Source of the DNA: Eumeta japonica
Lineage: Eukaryota > Arthropoda > Insecta > Lepidoptera > Psychidae
DNA: 64,000 nt
Assembly: GCA_005406025.1 (NCBI GenBank)
Contig: BGZK01000728.1
Coordinates: 1-64,000 of the forward strand
Direction: 5' to 3'
Shown here: positions 35,910-46,433 of the stretch, piece after piece
Position numbering within the stretch: position 1 is the stretch's first letter
Layout of the letters: every line of letters starts with the position of its first letter
Made by a program: the position numbers and the translations under genes
Notes under the pieces: generated by a model
Seen by the model: the letters and a program-made list of their open reading frames with translations, nothing else
Told to the model about the DNA's origin: nothing
Database searches by the model: none

Positions 35910-36375
35910 CAGTGGAATGTCAATAACTCGAACCTCGTTAAATCGAAATTCTCAGTAAGTCGAAAAAAACTGCTATTCCTTTCCGATGAACCCCTAAATA
36001 TGCGGTATCTCGAATTATTTAGATTTCGTAACTCGAACAAAATTTTATTTCCCTACGAATATTGATAATATATATTTATACTCTGTAAGTCGTAGTTGGT
36101 GAAATATATTGACGTCTTACTTGGAATTCCCCGAAATAATAGCAATAAATTCCAAAATGAATGTTTGGGTTCGGGCTTCTAATCTATTGTTTTTGTGTTG
36201 TACATGTGCAATGAATGAATACATTCATGAAACTTTCTAAGTAACACAGCTGTGAACGTTATGTTTGTTCCTTGTTGACAGTCATATGTATTTCGAAGTT
36301 CTTGTTAAGTCGAAAACTCGTTAACTCGATTTTTTTTGCATTTCCCTTGACATTCGAGTTATTGAGATTCCACTG
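35910..36375. mobile_element. pogo/Tigger-type MITE, copy 3
   Basis: Flanked by TA. Left part matches copy 2; right part has its own variants. It ends the tandem array. Confidence 0.88.
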
Positions 36376-37374
36376 TATTTAAAAACAAAATATCACATTT
36401 GTTTTTCTTTTATGTAAAACTACTAAACCAATTAACACAAGTTACACATTGCAATGCTATTAAAATCAGGACCAAGAGTGAAATTGGAATTGAGAATGAA
36501 AGGATTGTTGTGAGAGCTCATGACATTGTAACTGACAACAGAACTGTAGCTCGAACTAAGAGCAGGACTGGCATTGAACCATAGTAGAACTGCATTAAAA
36601 ACCAGAGCTGAAATGGTTTGAGATCAAAAGTGAAAACTAAATCAATAAAGAAATCAAAATGAAATCCATATACAGGATGAAAGAATTTATTTAAGAAGCC
36701 ACAGCCAAAAACTATATATCAGACAAAACATTCTAAAATAAATGTGTGAGCATGTCCTTCATATATATCTGTGTTATCAAGTAAAACATTATAAAAACTG
36801 TGTACCTAAAAGCATAAAAATAATTTTGTTCTATGACTGCCACCAAGCCTCCTTGTGTGGTTAGATTAGGTTAGGATATCTTATCCTTTGTCAAAAAAAA
36901 ACTAATGCACTTTAACTGTAAATTCATTTTGTAGTCAGTTTTGTATATGAAGAGCTGTGTTGACATTTTTATATTATTCACAAGCTTTGTATTGCCAATT
37001 CTGTTATTAATACTTAATAACAGAATTGGCAATAACATTCGTACAAATTATTACAATAATTTAATCATTTATCTTCAAAGTCTTTAGAATTACACTTTGT
37101 GTCACGATATAAAATAGTATGTGTAAGTTGAAAGTCATTTATATGTACAGAAAATATCCATTATCGCTTTTCATTGCTGAATTTATACTTTTAGTCCATG
37201 CTCCACATTATTTTTCTATGTAACACATTACAGACAAAAGGGAAAACAATATTTTGAAACAAGTATGTGTAGGTCATTATTTGGATACATAATGCTATAT
37301 TTCTCTCACTTTTTTAGCAGATATATTTTTTGTCTCGAACAAACACACTAACTACAGGAATGTCTCTTGCTGTA
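36376..37374. other. 3' flank of the metaxin gene
   Basis: Contains a weak hexamer-type tract (36465-36600) and a perfect hairpin (36992-37032). No exon seen. Confidence 0.5.
36992..37032. repeat. perfect 19-bp inverted repeat, 3-nt loop
   Basis: Arms 36992-37010 and 37014-37032 are exact complements. It lies 343 bp past the metaxin stop codon, so it may be in the 3' UTR and form a strong stem in the mRNA. Confidence 0.85.
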
Positions 37375-38788
37375 TCAGTTGTCATCTTCTTCATTCTCAA
37401 ACATGTCGTAGTCTTGGGAATGTTGAAACTCTTCTTTAAAATTCACCTGAACAATCAAAAAATGACTTAGTCGTCTGAGAATGAATAAGAAACCAACTTC
37501 TGTAGACTAATTTAATTAACATGTTTAAAGTAAGACTAAAAATCCAAAGAATCTACCTGAAACAATCCATTAGCTAGTGCATAACCTGTCATCGCTATCG
37601 CTGCAAATAGTGCTGCCAAAAGTTTATTACGTGTTTGATTGGGAAAGTTACCAACTTCTCGATCTGACTGTGTTCCTGATGATTGTTTTTTTGAGGAATT
37701 TTGTTTATTGTACTCTGAAATGGATATTACTATTTGATTGACAAATTTAATGACTTAAATATCTAATAAACACATACTGCTTAAATATCTATTTTGATAT
37801 ATAGATAATATTTCCTGTTCGCAAAACATACGCACCATCAGTAACATGTCTGAAATTTTTCTGATTTATGCGGGCTACAAATCTACTAAGGTTTGTAATG
37901 CTTTTGACAGAATTTGTTAAGGTAGCATTAGGGAATGGAGCCTTAAACAAAGGAGCTAGATATGCGAACACAGTCGCATCAAAAGATGATGGTCTGTTTC
38001 CAAAAAAATATTCGCTTTCACCAAGCCTATCTGATAATGCTTGCAAACATTTGTCTGCTTCAGAATAAATCTGAAACAGTTGAAAAAAATAATTAATATT
38101 GTCAAGCATATCATATTCATATTTTAAAAAATTATTAAATATTCATACAGTTTTCTCCACTTCAATTAAGTCCGTATGTTCTCCAAATAAAGCATCTATC
38201 ATTTCTTTGGCGGATTTATGGTACCGAGATGGATAATAAAAATTGAAAGGTATAGGTAGAGCTTTAGCATATGTGGGGCGTGTCATTTCTGAGTAATTAC
38301 GCTCGTCGACCCACAGTGCAAATATATATGCTGGATAAAGTTTATCACGTAAAAACTGATTAAACGCACTTGCTTCAGCTGTCTGAATATTGTTTAAATG
38401 TACATCTGTGCTATAGTGCTAGAAAAAAAAAATACTAAATGAATAATTCTATCGCGAATATCATAGATAGTAAAATTATAATTATTATCAATTACCAATG
38501 CTTTCAAATGTTCTATGACTTCCTCAAAGTTTGAAAGGATTGTACGCCCATCACGCATGACGGGTAACGTACCTTTTGGTGTAAAAAATGGATTATTTGA
38601 TTCCCGTACTTTCACTGGCACGCCGATAAATTTCATATACGTCTGAAATTTAAAATTAAAGTTAATAAAGGCCGGTAAAATAAAGCTAGGTTATGATATT
38701 TATAACCAACCAATACACGAAGACATTCTAAATCAATGGATGCTAAACCCCATTCGCCTCGCCATATATCTAATTCTATGCTAGCCAT
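37375..38788 (-). CDS. Mtx1: metaxin-1
   Basis: Complete six-exon gene: 38711-38788 (ATG), 38496-38642, 38149-38418, 37836-38070, 37557-37714, 37375-37446 (TGA). All junctions are GT-AG and in frame, giving 319 residues, the usual metaxin size. Metaxin-1 sits on the cytosolic face of the outer mitochondrial membrane with metaxin-2 and the SAM complex, and helps insert beta-barrel proteins; it also adapts mitochondria to motors. Residues 5-75 form the GST-N/Tom37-like domain (LTYMKFIGVPVKV), 90-240 the GST-C-like domain with the motif FFGNRPSSFDATVFAYLAP. Residues 275-294 are a C-terminal tail anchor, and 297-319 an acidic tail. The start Met begins the typical short helix before WGLASIDLECL. 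The exon 1 donor was placed at TTG|GTTGGT because this restores the conserved 'VLTY' join. Confidence 0.96.
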
Positions 38789-39996
38789 TAGTATCTTCAA
38801 AATCAAAATAATTTATTTGTTTCTAAATACAGATAAGACTAGTTATATATATTACATTTCATACAACTGAATTTGACGTTTTGACGTTTTTTGTTTTATC
38901 TAAATGTACACAGTCACAGTACAGACAGTAGTCAATAGCAAAGCATAGAGAAAACTAATATATTCCGTGAATATATCATAGACAGCAATGAATTTGACAC
39001 ATATATGAGGTCTAAAATCTACGACGCACGAGCTCTCCGAAAGGATGACAAAAATATTTTTATACAGGAAAGGCTGATTTTGGTCACGAAAATTATATTA
39101 GATATCACAATATTGATTGTACCCTTGTGCTCATTTAGATCATTAAGACATAGATTTGAAGACGATAAGAGATGAACGGTTGAGAAAAGATGAATAGTTA
39201 AAAAAATAAATAAATAAATATAAACCGAAACATGTGTTTAAAAAATAGAATTTCGCATAATCACACTCTGTAATGCGTCTGCGAGCTGTTGCTTAAACTC
39301 GTAAATAATTATTGTGTACTATGCTATTGCTGCAAATTTTTTATTAATATAACTATTGTAATAATTCGTTAATTTAACCTCCATTTTGCTAATACGCCTA
39401 TAATATTTTATTTACGATATTTTATAACCAAAACTAGGCTCAAGAAAGACAACGTGGCATTCTTTGTGTGTGTTTTCTCTTTTTTTATAAAATTTTAAGG
39501 GGCAAACAAACATGTAAGCCACTAGAGATTAGGTGTTCACCGCCACCCATGGACATTCGCAATCTCCGCAATTCTAAGGAGTTATTAGTATACATACATA
39601 CACAGAGACACACACACACATATACGCAAACACACATATATACACAAACACACACACACACACACACAAAGTGATGCAAAATTGTTTTCTATATTCCAAA
39701 TAACCTCTCAACTGATAGCTTTGCCATAGCGCCACCGTCGTCGACTCGCAATTTCACCACTCACCGCGCCGTGCGCCCCAGATGCAAACAATTTCGTTTT
39801 TCGCATACGATTTGTCTTAAAACCCTATAGATATCATAATTTTGATAAGATTTGCTAACTTTTTACTGGACAATATTATAGAAAAAAAATGTTTAATAAA
39901 GGACATAAGAAATTGAATTCATAAAATTGTACCTTCTAAACTTTTGCTAAATTAAAAATAAATAAAAGAACGTTCCTGTATGTATTTATATTTTAT
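38789..39996. other. upstream region of the metaxin gene
   Basis: It holds the likely metaxin promoter (no clear TATA box), a SINE tail fragment at 39530-39592 ('caccgccacccatggacatt') and the CA-rich microsatellite at 39597-39669. The open frames over the microsatellite are by-products of the repeat. Confidence 0.5.
39597..39669. repeat. CA-rich microsatellite at a SINE tail
   Basis: Interrupted (ac)n with 'ta' steps, directly behind a SINE 3' block, the usual place for such repeats to grow. Confidence 0.85.
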
Positions 39997-40193
39997 TTAT
40001 TCGTTGATAATTAATTTACAATAATAATCAATAAAAACAGAGGTATACATTTCTAAGTCAAGAGAAAGATTTTTGAAAAAGGTATCAAAGTATTGCAGAT
40101 CATGTAAATTTAAATTGCCAAACCCAATTTTTTTAGAAACATCTTCAAGTGGAATAATTTGTTTTTTAAGATTTTGTCCATTTATTGTTGAAT
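39997..40193 (-). CDS. possible last exon of unidentified minus-strand gene
   Basis: A good acceptor (cttattttacag) at 40194 opens a frame of 64 codons that ends in TAA at 39997. AATAAA overlaps the stop codon region, so the 3' end would lie close by. The peptide starts STINGQNLKKQIIPLED and ends DYYCKLIINE; it is balanced in composition and looks like a helical globular segment. I recognise no family. It enters in phase 1, so an upstream exon is required. The exon at 43844-44126 is on the same strand and could belong to the same gene, but its donor is phase 0, so at least one more exon would be needed. Confidence 0.4.
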
Positions 40194-40837
40194 CTGTAAA
40201 ATAAGCATTATTAGATTTTGTTACTTATTTTGCGAAAAATAACATAACAATAAAATACATTTGAAAAAACCGTGGTTCCCAAAAGAATATCTATAAAATT
40301 TATTTAAATTCATGCAAAAAAGTATTTTTATGAAAAGTTGATAATGGACCTGCGTAAATGCTTAGAAAACAAGAAACTTCTTATAGAAAAATATTTTAAA
40401 AGTATTTTTTTTAATGGTGTTATTCCTTCTTATTTTCGCTAACTACAACATTTAAATATGTATGGAACAAAAATTCAAGATAGCATACTTTTCCATATTA
40501 TGATTATATACCCCCTAAAATCCAGTTAAGGTAACGAACACTTTTGATGATTTATTTATTACCAAAAAACTATAAGGCTTTTGTTATTATAATAAATCTA
40601 ATTTTAAGCACATTGAAATTTCATAAAAATAAATCTATGCCCAATTATTCATAACATTAAAATGACAATTACAATATTTTATATACATAATATTCACTCG
40701 CACATGCAATTAATCGTAATAACACTCATATTAAAACATGTTTTAAAATGAGCATTATTTTCAGACATTTATATACATATTTATTGAAATTGGAAATGTG
40801 TAAAAATAATTCTAGTGTAATTTCGCAATTGATGTGG

Positions 40838-41000
40838 TTCAGCTATGCTGTGGTTAACTTGGCTGTAGTATGAAAATAGGCCGGCTCAACTGATACCATA
40901 CTCTCACAGAATACAGATATTCTAAAGTTGTGAGTGTCTATAGGTGGCGGTGTCCGCCTGCTCTCGGATGTCTCACATATCTGGTTTTTCTTTCTTAAGT
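40838..41000 (+). mobile_element. SINE/LINE tail repeat, copy 3
   Basis: 'acttggctgtagtatgaaaa' and 'gtgtctataggtggcggtgt' repeat the two blocks of the element at 20390 in the same order. Confidence 0.6.
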
Positions 41001-42432
41001 ACTAAAAAAATAAATTAGACAATATTCTGTTTAATTTAGTCAAATGAAAAATATCTCAAAAATATTTTTGTTTTTTCTTTCGCATATTTTACATAGTAAA
41101 ACATGTTAAAATATTTGAAGGGTAGTAAAATAATGCTGTCGGATCCAAAGAAAATATATATTATAAAAGCTACCTTAATTGACAAATATCACTTGCACAG
41201 AAAATGTTTAAAATAATTCTATTTTGAATATTAAGTTACAAAATTCTTCTCCTTTACCAAAAATGAAAAAATATACACTTGAAATCAATACAAGTAAATG
41301 AAATGGTGCAACGTTTCTCAAATCCATAAGTGAGAAATACTTGATGTTATTAAATAATCCTGTTTACGTATAGTCATACTATTTATATTTAGTTTTAAAA
41401 ACATTTTTAAATTTAAAAAAATTGCGTTTTCGATAACATTTTGCATCCGTTCTTAATAGTACGGGATCCGGCTGCTAAATTAGTACATTAATAATTTAGA
41501 TTATCAAGAGTTAATTTTAAGTATTTTTACAACTAGGCAAAGTCATTTTCATCAGGTGCCAACTAAAATTGCCCGCCAGTATTATTAATTAAAATATTAT
41601 TAATTGACTTTTAGATAAATATTTCGTTTACATCTTATGGGAATAAAACTTACACCACTACACAACAGTGTATTTAAAGATCTGAAAACTTACAGTTGCC
41701 GTCGATCGCTTAGCCGCAACCTATACGCAGCCAGGTGTAAACAGGTATAATTTTGTTTAAAATTTTCGTTTATAATGTATACTCATTTCATTTATACCAC
41801 ATTAAAGCTTATTTTTTCTGTATTTAATGACATAAAGCTGCCTATATAAAAAGCCCGCAAGTCAAAGTTTCCTACCCTTAAACATGCTAAGTATTAAAAT
41901 AGAGTGACAGAGAGTGAGTGCGCGAGGTTACTTGTTAGACAAGGATACTAAATGCCAGCTGAACGTGTTTTTGCGCTATTGCGCATGCTCCGATAAATAG
42001 GGTTCTCAACCAACGACCTAACTAGTAATAAAATGATTCAAATGCTCTAAAATGAAACGAATAAAGCATCAATATTTAACAAAATAATATTTAATTTATA
42101 AGTAATATTAAATATTATTCAGAAAATAACAATTGCATTAAATATTAAAATAATAATAATCATAAAATGAAAAACTCACAGATATATCTTGCAAAACGTT
42201 AGATTTTTGATTAGTTGTTTTTTAAACCACATAACAAAACTTTTACTTTAAAGTAAAAAATCTAATTTATTTTATAAATGTGTTATTTTATTTATATTTT
42301 CAATTCAATCGCAGGTGACAAATTATTTACAGTAAATTACAGACAATAATATAATTGAATAGTTATCATAATAAGTTACAAAATAATTATCTGCTTATAC
42401 AGAATAAACAAGAATGTTTTAAAAAAAGAAAA

Positions 42433-42459
42433 GATTGATTAATTAATTAATTAATTAAA
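42433..42459. repeat. TTAA microsatellite
   Basis: About five 'ttaa' units inside the long-inverted-repeat element. Confidence 0.7.
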
Positions 42460-42481
42460 AATTTTTAGATTTTATTTCTTG

Positions 42482-43071
42482 CCATTTATTCATAGTCGGA
42501 TTCCAGGCTGCTCTCACTATCATCGCTGCTATCAACTTCGTCACTACATACATCAGAATCTTCTTCGTTATCAGCAGAATCGTCCTGGGAATCACCTAGA
42601 ATGATATTCTCTACCTCTAGAGGTGTTGCATTTCCTAATCGTATAAGGTATGTTAATACCTTCCCTGTTTTGTCTTTCGCAGTCCTTTATAGACGGTTTT
42701 AAATATCTATCAAAGACGATATGAACTTCTTTAGCCTTTTTGGCACACAGTTTTATCAAAATTGACTCAGCAAGTTTGCCAAATGTTTGTGGCAAATTGA
42801 TGGATTTTATTATATGTATCAAATATGCACCTATTTGATACATATAATAAAATCCATCAATTATTTCTATGTCAACTTTGTCAGGATTTTCTGAGTCAAT
42901 TTGAGACGTCAATTGTTTGCTTAAAGTTGACTTATCAGTTTCCAACATATCTCCTGAACATGAGAACAGTGCCGGAGGTATCGGTGCAAGAGGAAAAGAC
43001 AAACAGTACCCAATATTAACCTTTTGTTTTATAGCAATTGCTAACAGACGTCCAAAAATATCTCGTTCCAT
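42482..43071 (-). pseudogene. fragment of an uncharacterised multicopy transposon ORF
   Basis: From an ATG at 43071 the minus frame runs 159 codons. A frameshift near 42630-42650 moves to a frame that reads LGNATPLEVENII and ends in an acidic tail (DSQDDSADNEEDSD...) with a stop near 42495. The middle contains IEIIDGFYYMY, LPQTFGKLAE and VHIVFDRYLKPSIKDCERQ. I recall this motif set from multicopy uncharacterised proteins in arthropods and cnidarians, consistent with a transposon gene, but cannot name a domain. Both the frameshift and the short length make function unlikely. An inverted duplication (42795-42862) lies between the 'DGFYYMY' and 'LPQTFGK' motifs. Confidence 0.6.
42795..42862. repeat. 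perfect 31-bp inverted repeat, 6-nt loop, inside an ORF
   Basis: Arms 42795-42825 and 42832-42862 are exact complements around 'tgcacc'. It is the longest perfect short-loop palindrome noticed in the window, and it keeps the reading frame of the surrounding ORF open. Confidence 0.92.
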
Positions 43072-43843
43072 TTTTATTAAAATTTTATTTCCATTTTTAT
43101 TTTTTATATTTCTTTTACACAGTCAGATGCAAAATTAAATATTTTTATACGTTTTATTGGTCTAACAAATCTTGTAGGGTCTTCAAAACATTCGGGAAAA
43201 AAATGCACTCGTACTCACTCTCTGTCACTCTATTTTTAATACTTAGCATGTTTAAGGGTAGTAAACTTTGACTTGCGGGCTTTTTTATATAGGCAGCTTT
43301 ATATCATTAAATACAGAAAAAAATAAACTTTAATGTGGTATAAATGAAATGAGTATACATTATAAACGAAAATTTTAAACAAAATTATACCTGTTTACAC
43401 CTGGCTGCGTATAGGTTGCGGCTAAGCGATCGACGGCAACTATAAGTTTTCAGATCTTTTAATACACTGTTGTGTAGTGGTGTAAGTTTTATTCCCATAA
43501 GATGTAAACGAAATATTTATCTAAAAGTCAATTAATAATATTTTAATTAATAATACTGGCGGGCAATTTTTAGTTGGCACCTGATGAAAATGACTTTTCC
43601 TAGTTGTAAAAATACTTAAAAATTAACTCTTGATAATCTAAATTATTAATGTACTAATTTAGCAGCCGGATCTTAGACTATAATGAAAGTTGCACCCTGA
43701 CATGAAACATTATATAAGAATTATATTCTAGAAGAATTGATAGTTTCTTGTATATCATAAACACAATAGAAAACATAAGGAATTGATGAAAATTTAAACC
43801 ACTTTTAAGCAAAAAAAAATACTCTTGAATGCCATATTTTTAC

Positions 43844-44126
43844 ATACAATTTATTCAATGATAAAATAGAAATATTTTGAACAAGCATGACCAATATGAA
43901 GCACATTGATTTTACAATATCTGTTCCTTGGTAATTAGTTTTGAATTTGCCGCACTTCTCTTTAAGCATGGAAAGAATATTTTCAATCATTAATTTAAAA
44001 AGTAAATATCGGAATATACTTTCCCCTGAGTCAACTATAGGTCCTTCACCACACAAAAATATGCGTAGGAAAAAACAATAAGTTTCTATAATTTTTTTAT
44101 TATTGAGGAAATGATCATGAAATTTG
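43844..44126 (-). CDS. possible internal exon of unidentified minus-strand gene
   Basis: An acceptor (gtttactatttag) at 44127 opens about 94 codons on the minus strand, to a possible donor TAT|GTAAAA at 43843 (or to a TAA at 43805 if unspliced). The peptide runs KFHDHFLNNKKIIETYCFFL, then IFLCGEGPIVDSGESIFRY and IENILSMLKEKCGKF. It looks like an alpha-helical repeat protein (HEAT-like), but I recognise no family. There is no ATG at the 5' end, in keeping with an internal exon. It lies 170 bp from the long-inverted-repeat transposon, which would then be an intronic insertion. Third-position bias is weak (AT-rich codons). Confidence 0.35.
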
Positions 44127-44721
44127 CTAAATAGTAAACAGTGGTATGAAGATTAAAATTTCTAGCTAACGATTCTCTGATTTTGAAGTTTTCGTTTTTG
44201 CAGTAGCACTATTAACATAGAATAAAGTATATGTCCAATCCAGAATCTTTTAAACATAATCTATACATTATTATATTATTGTTCTGTGATGTAAAGTGTG
44301 GTCAATATATATTCATATTCATCTATGGCAGTGTTACCAACCCTACTGTTTTAACAGAAGATTTGCTGTATTCATTTTGATGACCTTGTTTTCTGTTTCG
44401 TTTCTAATTTTTACTGTTTTTCAATTAGCATTCAGTGACACCCATTACACTATGCAAATATTTTTTTGAAAAGCACTTCAATGTTGTTGAATATAGTTGT
44501 AATTGAATATAGTTGTAAAATATAAGGCGTATAGGCATTAAAGGAGCATTACACACTGCATCTGAAATAACTGATTGCTACTCATTTGAAAACAAAGAAA
44601 AATACATAAAGAAATTTAACAAAAATATGCATGATTTTAAAAATAAAATGAGTCTGAAAATACTGAAGATGACACAATTGAGGATGATAGTGTGAAACAT
44701 TTTTACTTTGATCTTCGTTTT

Positions 44722-44755
44722 TTATTATGTTGTAATCAACATTATAACATAATAA
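44722..44755. repeat. 15-bp inverted repeat, 4-nt loop
   Basis: Arms 44722-44736 and 44741-44755 with one mismatch, inside the hAT element. Confidence 0.7.
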
Positions 44756-44813
44756 TGTGTGTGTGTCCTAGTAACTAATTGTTAGTTCTAGTAACTAGAT
44801 TTCATACTATCTC

Positions 44814-44858
44814 ATATAATTAAAACAATTACCTACTAGGTAATTGTTTTAATTATAT
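44814..44858. repeat. perfect 21-bp inverted repeat, 3-nt loop
   Basis: Arms 44814-44834 and 44838-44858, inside the hAT element. Confidence 0.85.
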
Positions 44859-45201
44859 AAGGAAAGTATGATATCTGCCTTTTTTTCATTTATCAACAGT
44901 TTTCTCCTGTTTTTGTATTGGTGAGCTGCTGTTTTTTAGTTTTTTTTGAGATTGGCAACACTGATCTATGGTCTAATCTCTATAAAAAATCGACTGTTTG
45001 TGCTATGACAAATAATTGTCTGAATTGTTTTTTTCAGTCTCATCATATTTGGATTGCTAGTTAAAGGTGACTTACCCTATATTTTTTTGTTTGATGTTGC
45101 ATTACTTTTGTGTTTGTTATAATTATATTACATGAATTTGCAGTATCGAAAATTTTAATACAATGTTGGTGCTGAATATTTAGTCTGATTCAGTCTTCAA
45201 G

Positions 45202-45821
45202 ATGTCTATTCAGTGGACGTTTGTTGCTGGATACCTTTATTTGGAAGTTGGAATTGTTGTTATCCTTATATTACCTATTGCAAGCCCGAGAAAATGGAAT
45301 AAATTTTTCAAATCTCGCTTATTTGCTACGTTTCAAGATAATGCCATATATTTTTACATGTGGTTATGTATTCTCTGCTTATTTTTGTAGATGCCTTTAG
45401 AGAAATGCGCAAATATTCTCATCCTGCAGAGAGTGTTACTCCTAGTTTAGCTAATGATATGAAAAACAGTATCAGGTTGTTTAGAGCTCAGCGTAATTTT
45501 TATATCACCAGTTTCGCTATTTTTCTTGCATTTGTCATTCGTAGACTAATCAATATGATTATAATACAAGCAGAGATGTTGGAAAAATCTTCTCAAATAA
45601 TCCAAGAAGCAGAAAGGGCGAAAGAACTTGCGAAGACAACTGTGTTAGCACATACCATTCATTCAGCTGGTGATTCTAATGTATCTGAATTACAAGCGCA
45701 ATTGGAGTCATTACAGTATCTTTTAAATGAAGAGAAAAATAAGACAAAATTGTTGGAAGAGCAAATTAATCAATGGAAAACAAAATATGAAAAGACTTAC
45801 GATCTTCAAAATGACAAATGA
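45202..45821 (+). pseudogene. BCAP31 (BAP31)-like intronless copy with one frameshift
   Basis: BAP31 is an ER membrane chaperone and export receptor with three transmembrane helices and a cytosolic coiled coil. Here the ATG at 45202 begins MSIQWTFVAGYLYLE, followed by the conserved SPRKWNKFFKSRL. A one-base loss in the T run at about 45387-45391 gives a premature stop; one base restores the frame to VDAFREMRKYS, KLFRAQRN-like (LFRAQRNFYITSFAIF, third membrane helix) and a coiled coil ending at 45821. The total would be about 206 residues, slightly shorter than insect BAP31 (about 230). No introns interrupt it and AATAAA lies at 45873-45878, but no poly(A) tract or target duplication was found. 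Otherwise the frame is intact, so it is a young retrocopy, or a real gene with a sequencing error in a homopolymer. Possible 5' UTR splice sites upstream (45040, 45142) leave the second option open. Confidence 0.85.
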
Positions 45822-46204
45822 GATTTTTTTACAGCATTAGATTTTCTAGGTATATTAAAATGTTGTGATATTAATAAAAGAAGTGTTTGGCAATTAAGCA
45901 TTTAAAAATATTTTTTGATATCCTTTATATTATATTTATTGGGTAATTTTCTTGTGTAATATTTTTTACATGTTATCAGTTCAACTAATAATAATTTGTA
46001 CAGTGCATGATTTAATACATTTTCATAATTTTCAGTAAAATGTGTTTTAAACTTTATTTTTTAAAATCTTTTTAAGGAAAGTTTTTTTTCACCTTGGACA
46101 CATTTTTAGGGTTCTGAGGCAAAATGCTAAAATGGAACTGTTATTGTTTGTCATGTCCATCCATTCATATACCCCAGGAATTTTACCCAAAAACTATCAG
46201 ATGT

Positions 46205-46430
46205 ATATCGATGAAAATTAAAAGTATAGGTGTCTTGTATAAGGTGATACTTCATTTAGTAGTTAAATAGCAAAAATAAATATTTTTAGGGGGTGCACTC
46301 CATACATGTAATAGAAGCTGAAAAATTTTTTTTTAGCTAACTTCAATGTGTGGCACCTATTTCGACTGTTCTGTTAAAAACAGTAAGGTTTCTGAGTAGT
46401 TTTTTTATTGTGTACTAACTTTTACACATG
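46205..46430 (+). repeat. dispersed repeat X, copy 6, left part
   Basis: 'aggtgtcttgtataaggtga' and 'aatatttttagggggtgcac' match the other X copies. The copy resumes at about 47368. Confidence 0.75.
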
Positions 46431-46433
46431 GCT

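Larger units (their letters stand above)
41465..43672 (-). mobile_element. 2.2-kb DNA transposon with about 455-bp terminal inverted repeats
   Basis: Left arm 41465-41919 and right arm 43213-43672 are reverse complements along about 455 bp with few differences, starting gatccggctgctaaattag. Weaker similarity extends outward on both sides ('ttaatagt' left, 'actataat' right), so the true ends may lie near 41437 and 43700. No clear target duplication was found. The 1.3-kb interior holds the decayed ORF at 42482-43071. Long arms of this size are seen in foldback-like, Academ- or Kolobok-type elements, but I cannot assign a superfamily. Confidence 0.88.
44329..44963 (+). mobile_element. hAT element with 8-bp target duplication
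   Basis: Ends are cagtgttaccaa on the left and the complement of cagtgttgccaa on the right. They are flanked by perfect 8-bp direct repeats atctatgg (44321-44328 and 44964-44971), the hallmark of hAT transposition. The element is 635 bp. Inside, + strand frames around 44565-44705 read ITDCYSFENKEKYIKKF and, after a shift, NESENTEDDTIEDDS, perhaps the remains of a transposase. Two short-loop palindromes lie at 44722-44755 and 44814-44858. Confidence 0.88.

Noticed and set aside
36865..36885. Telomere-like 'ggttagattaggttagg'
   Set aside because: Only two or three imperfect units of the insect TTAGG repeat; chance or a trivial relic.
39468..39679. Open frames over the CA repeat
   Set aside because: Dipeptide-like translation of a microsatellite.
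45345..45392. A tiny intron joining the two BCAP31-like frames
   Set aside because: No suitable GT donor and the gap would be far below any working intron size; a one-base loss in a T run is simpler.
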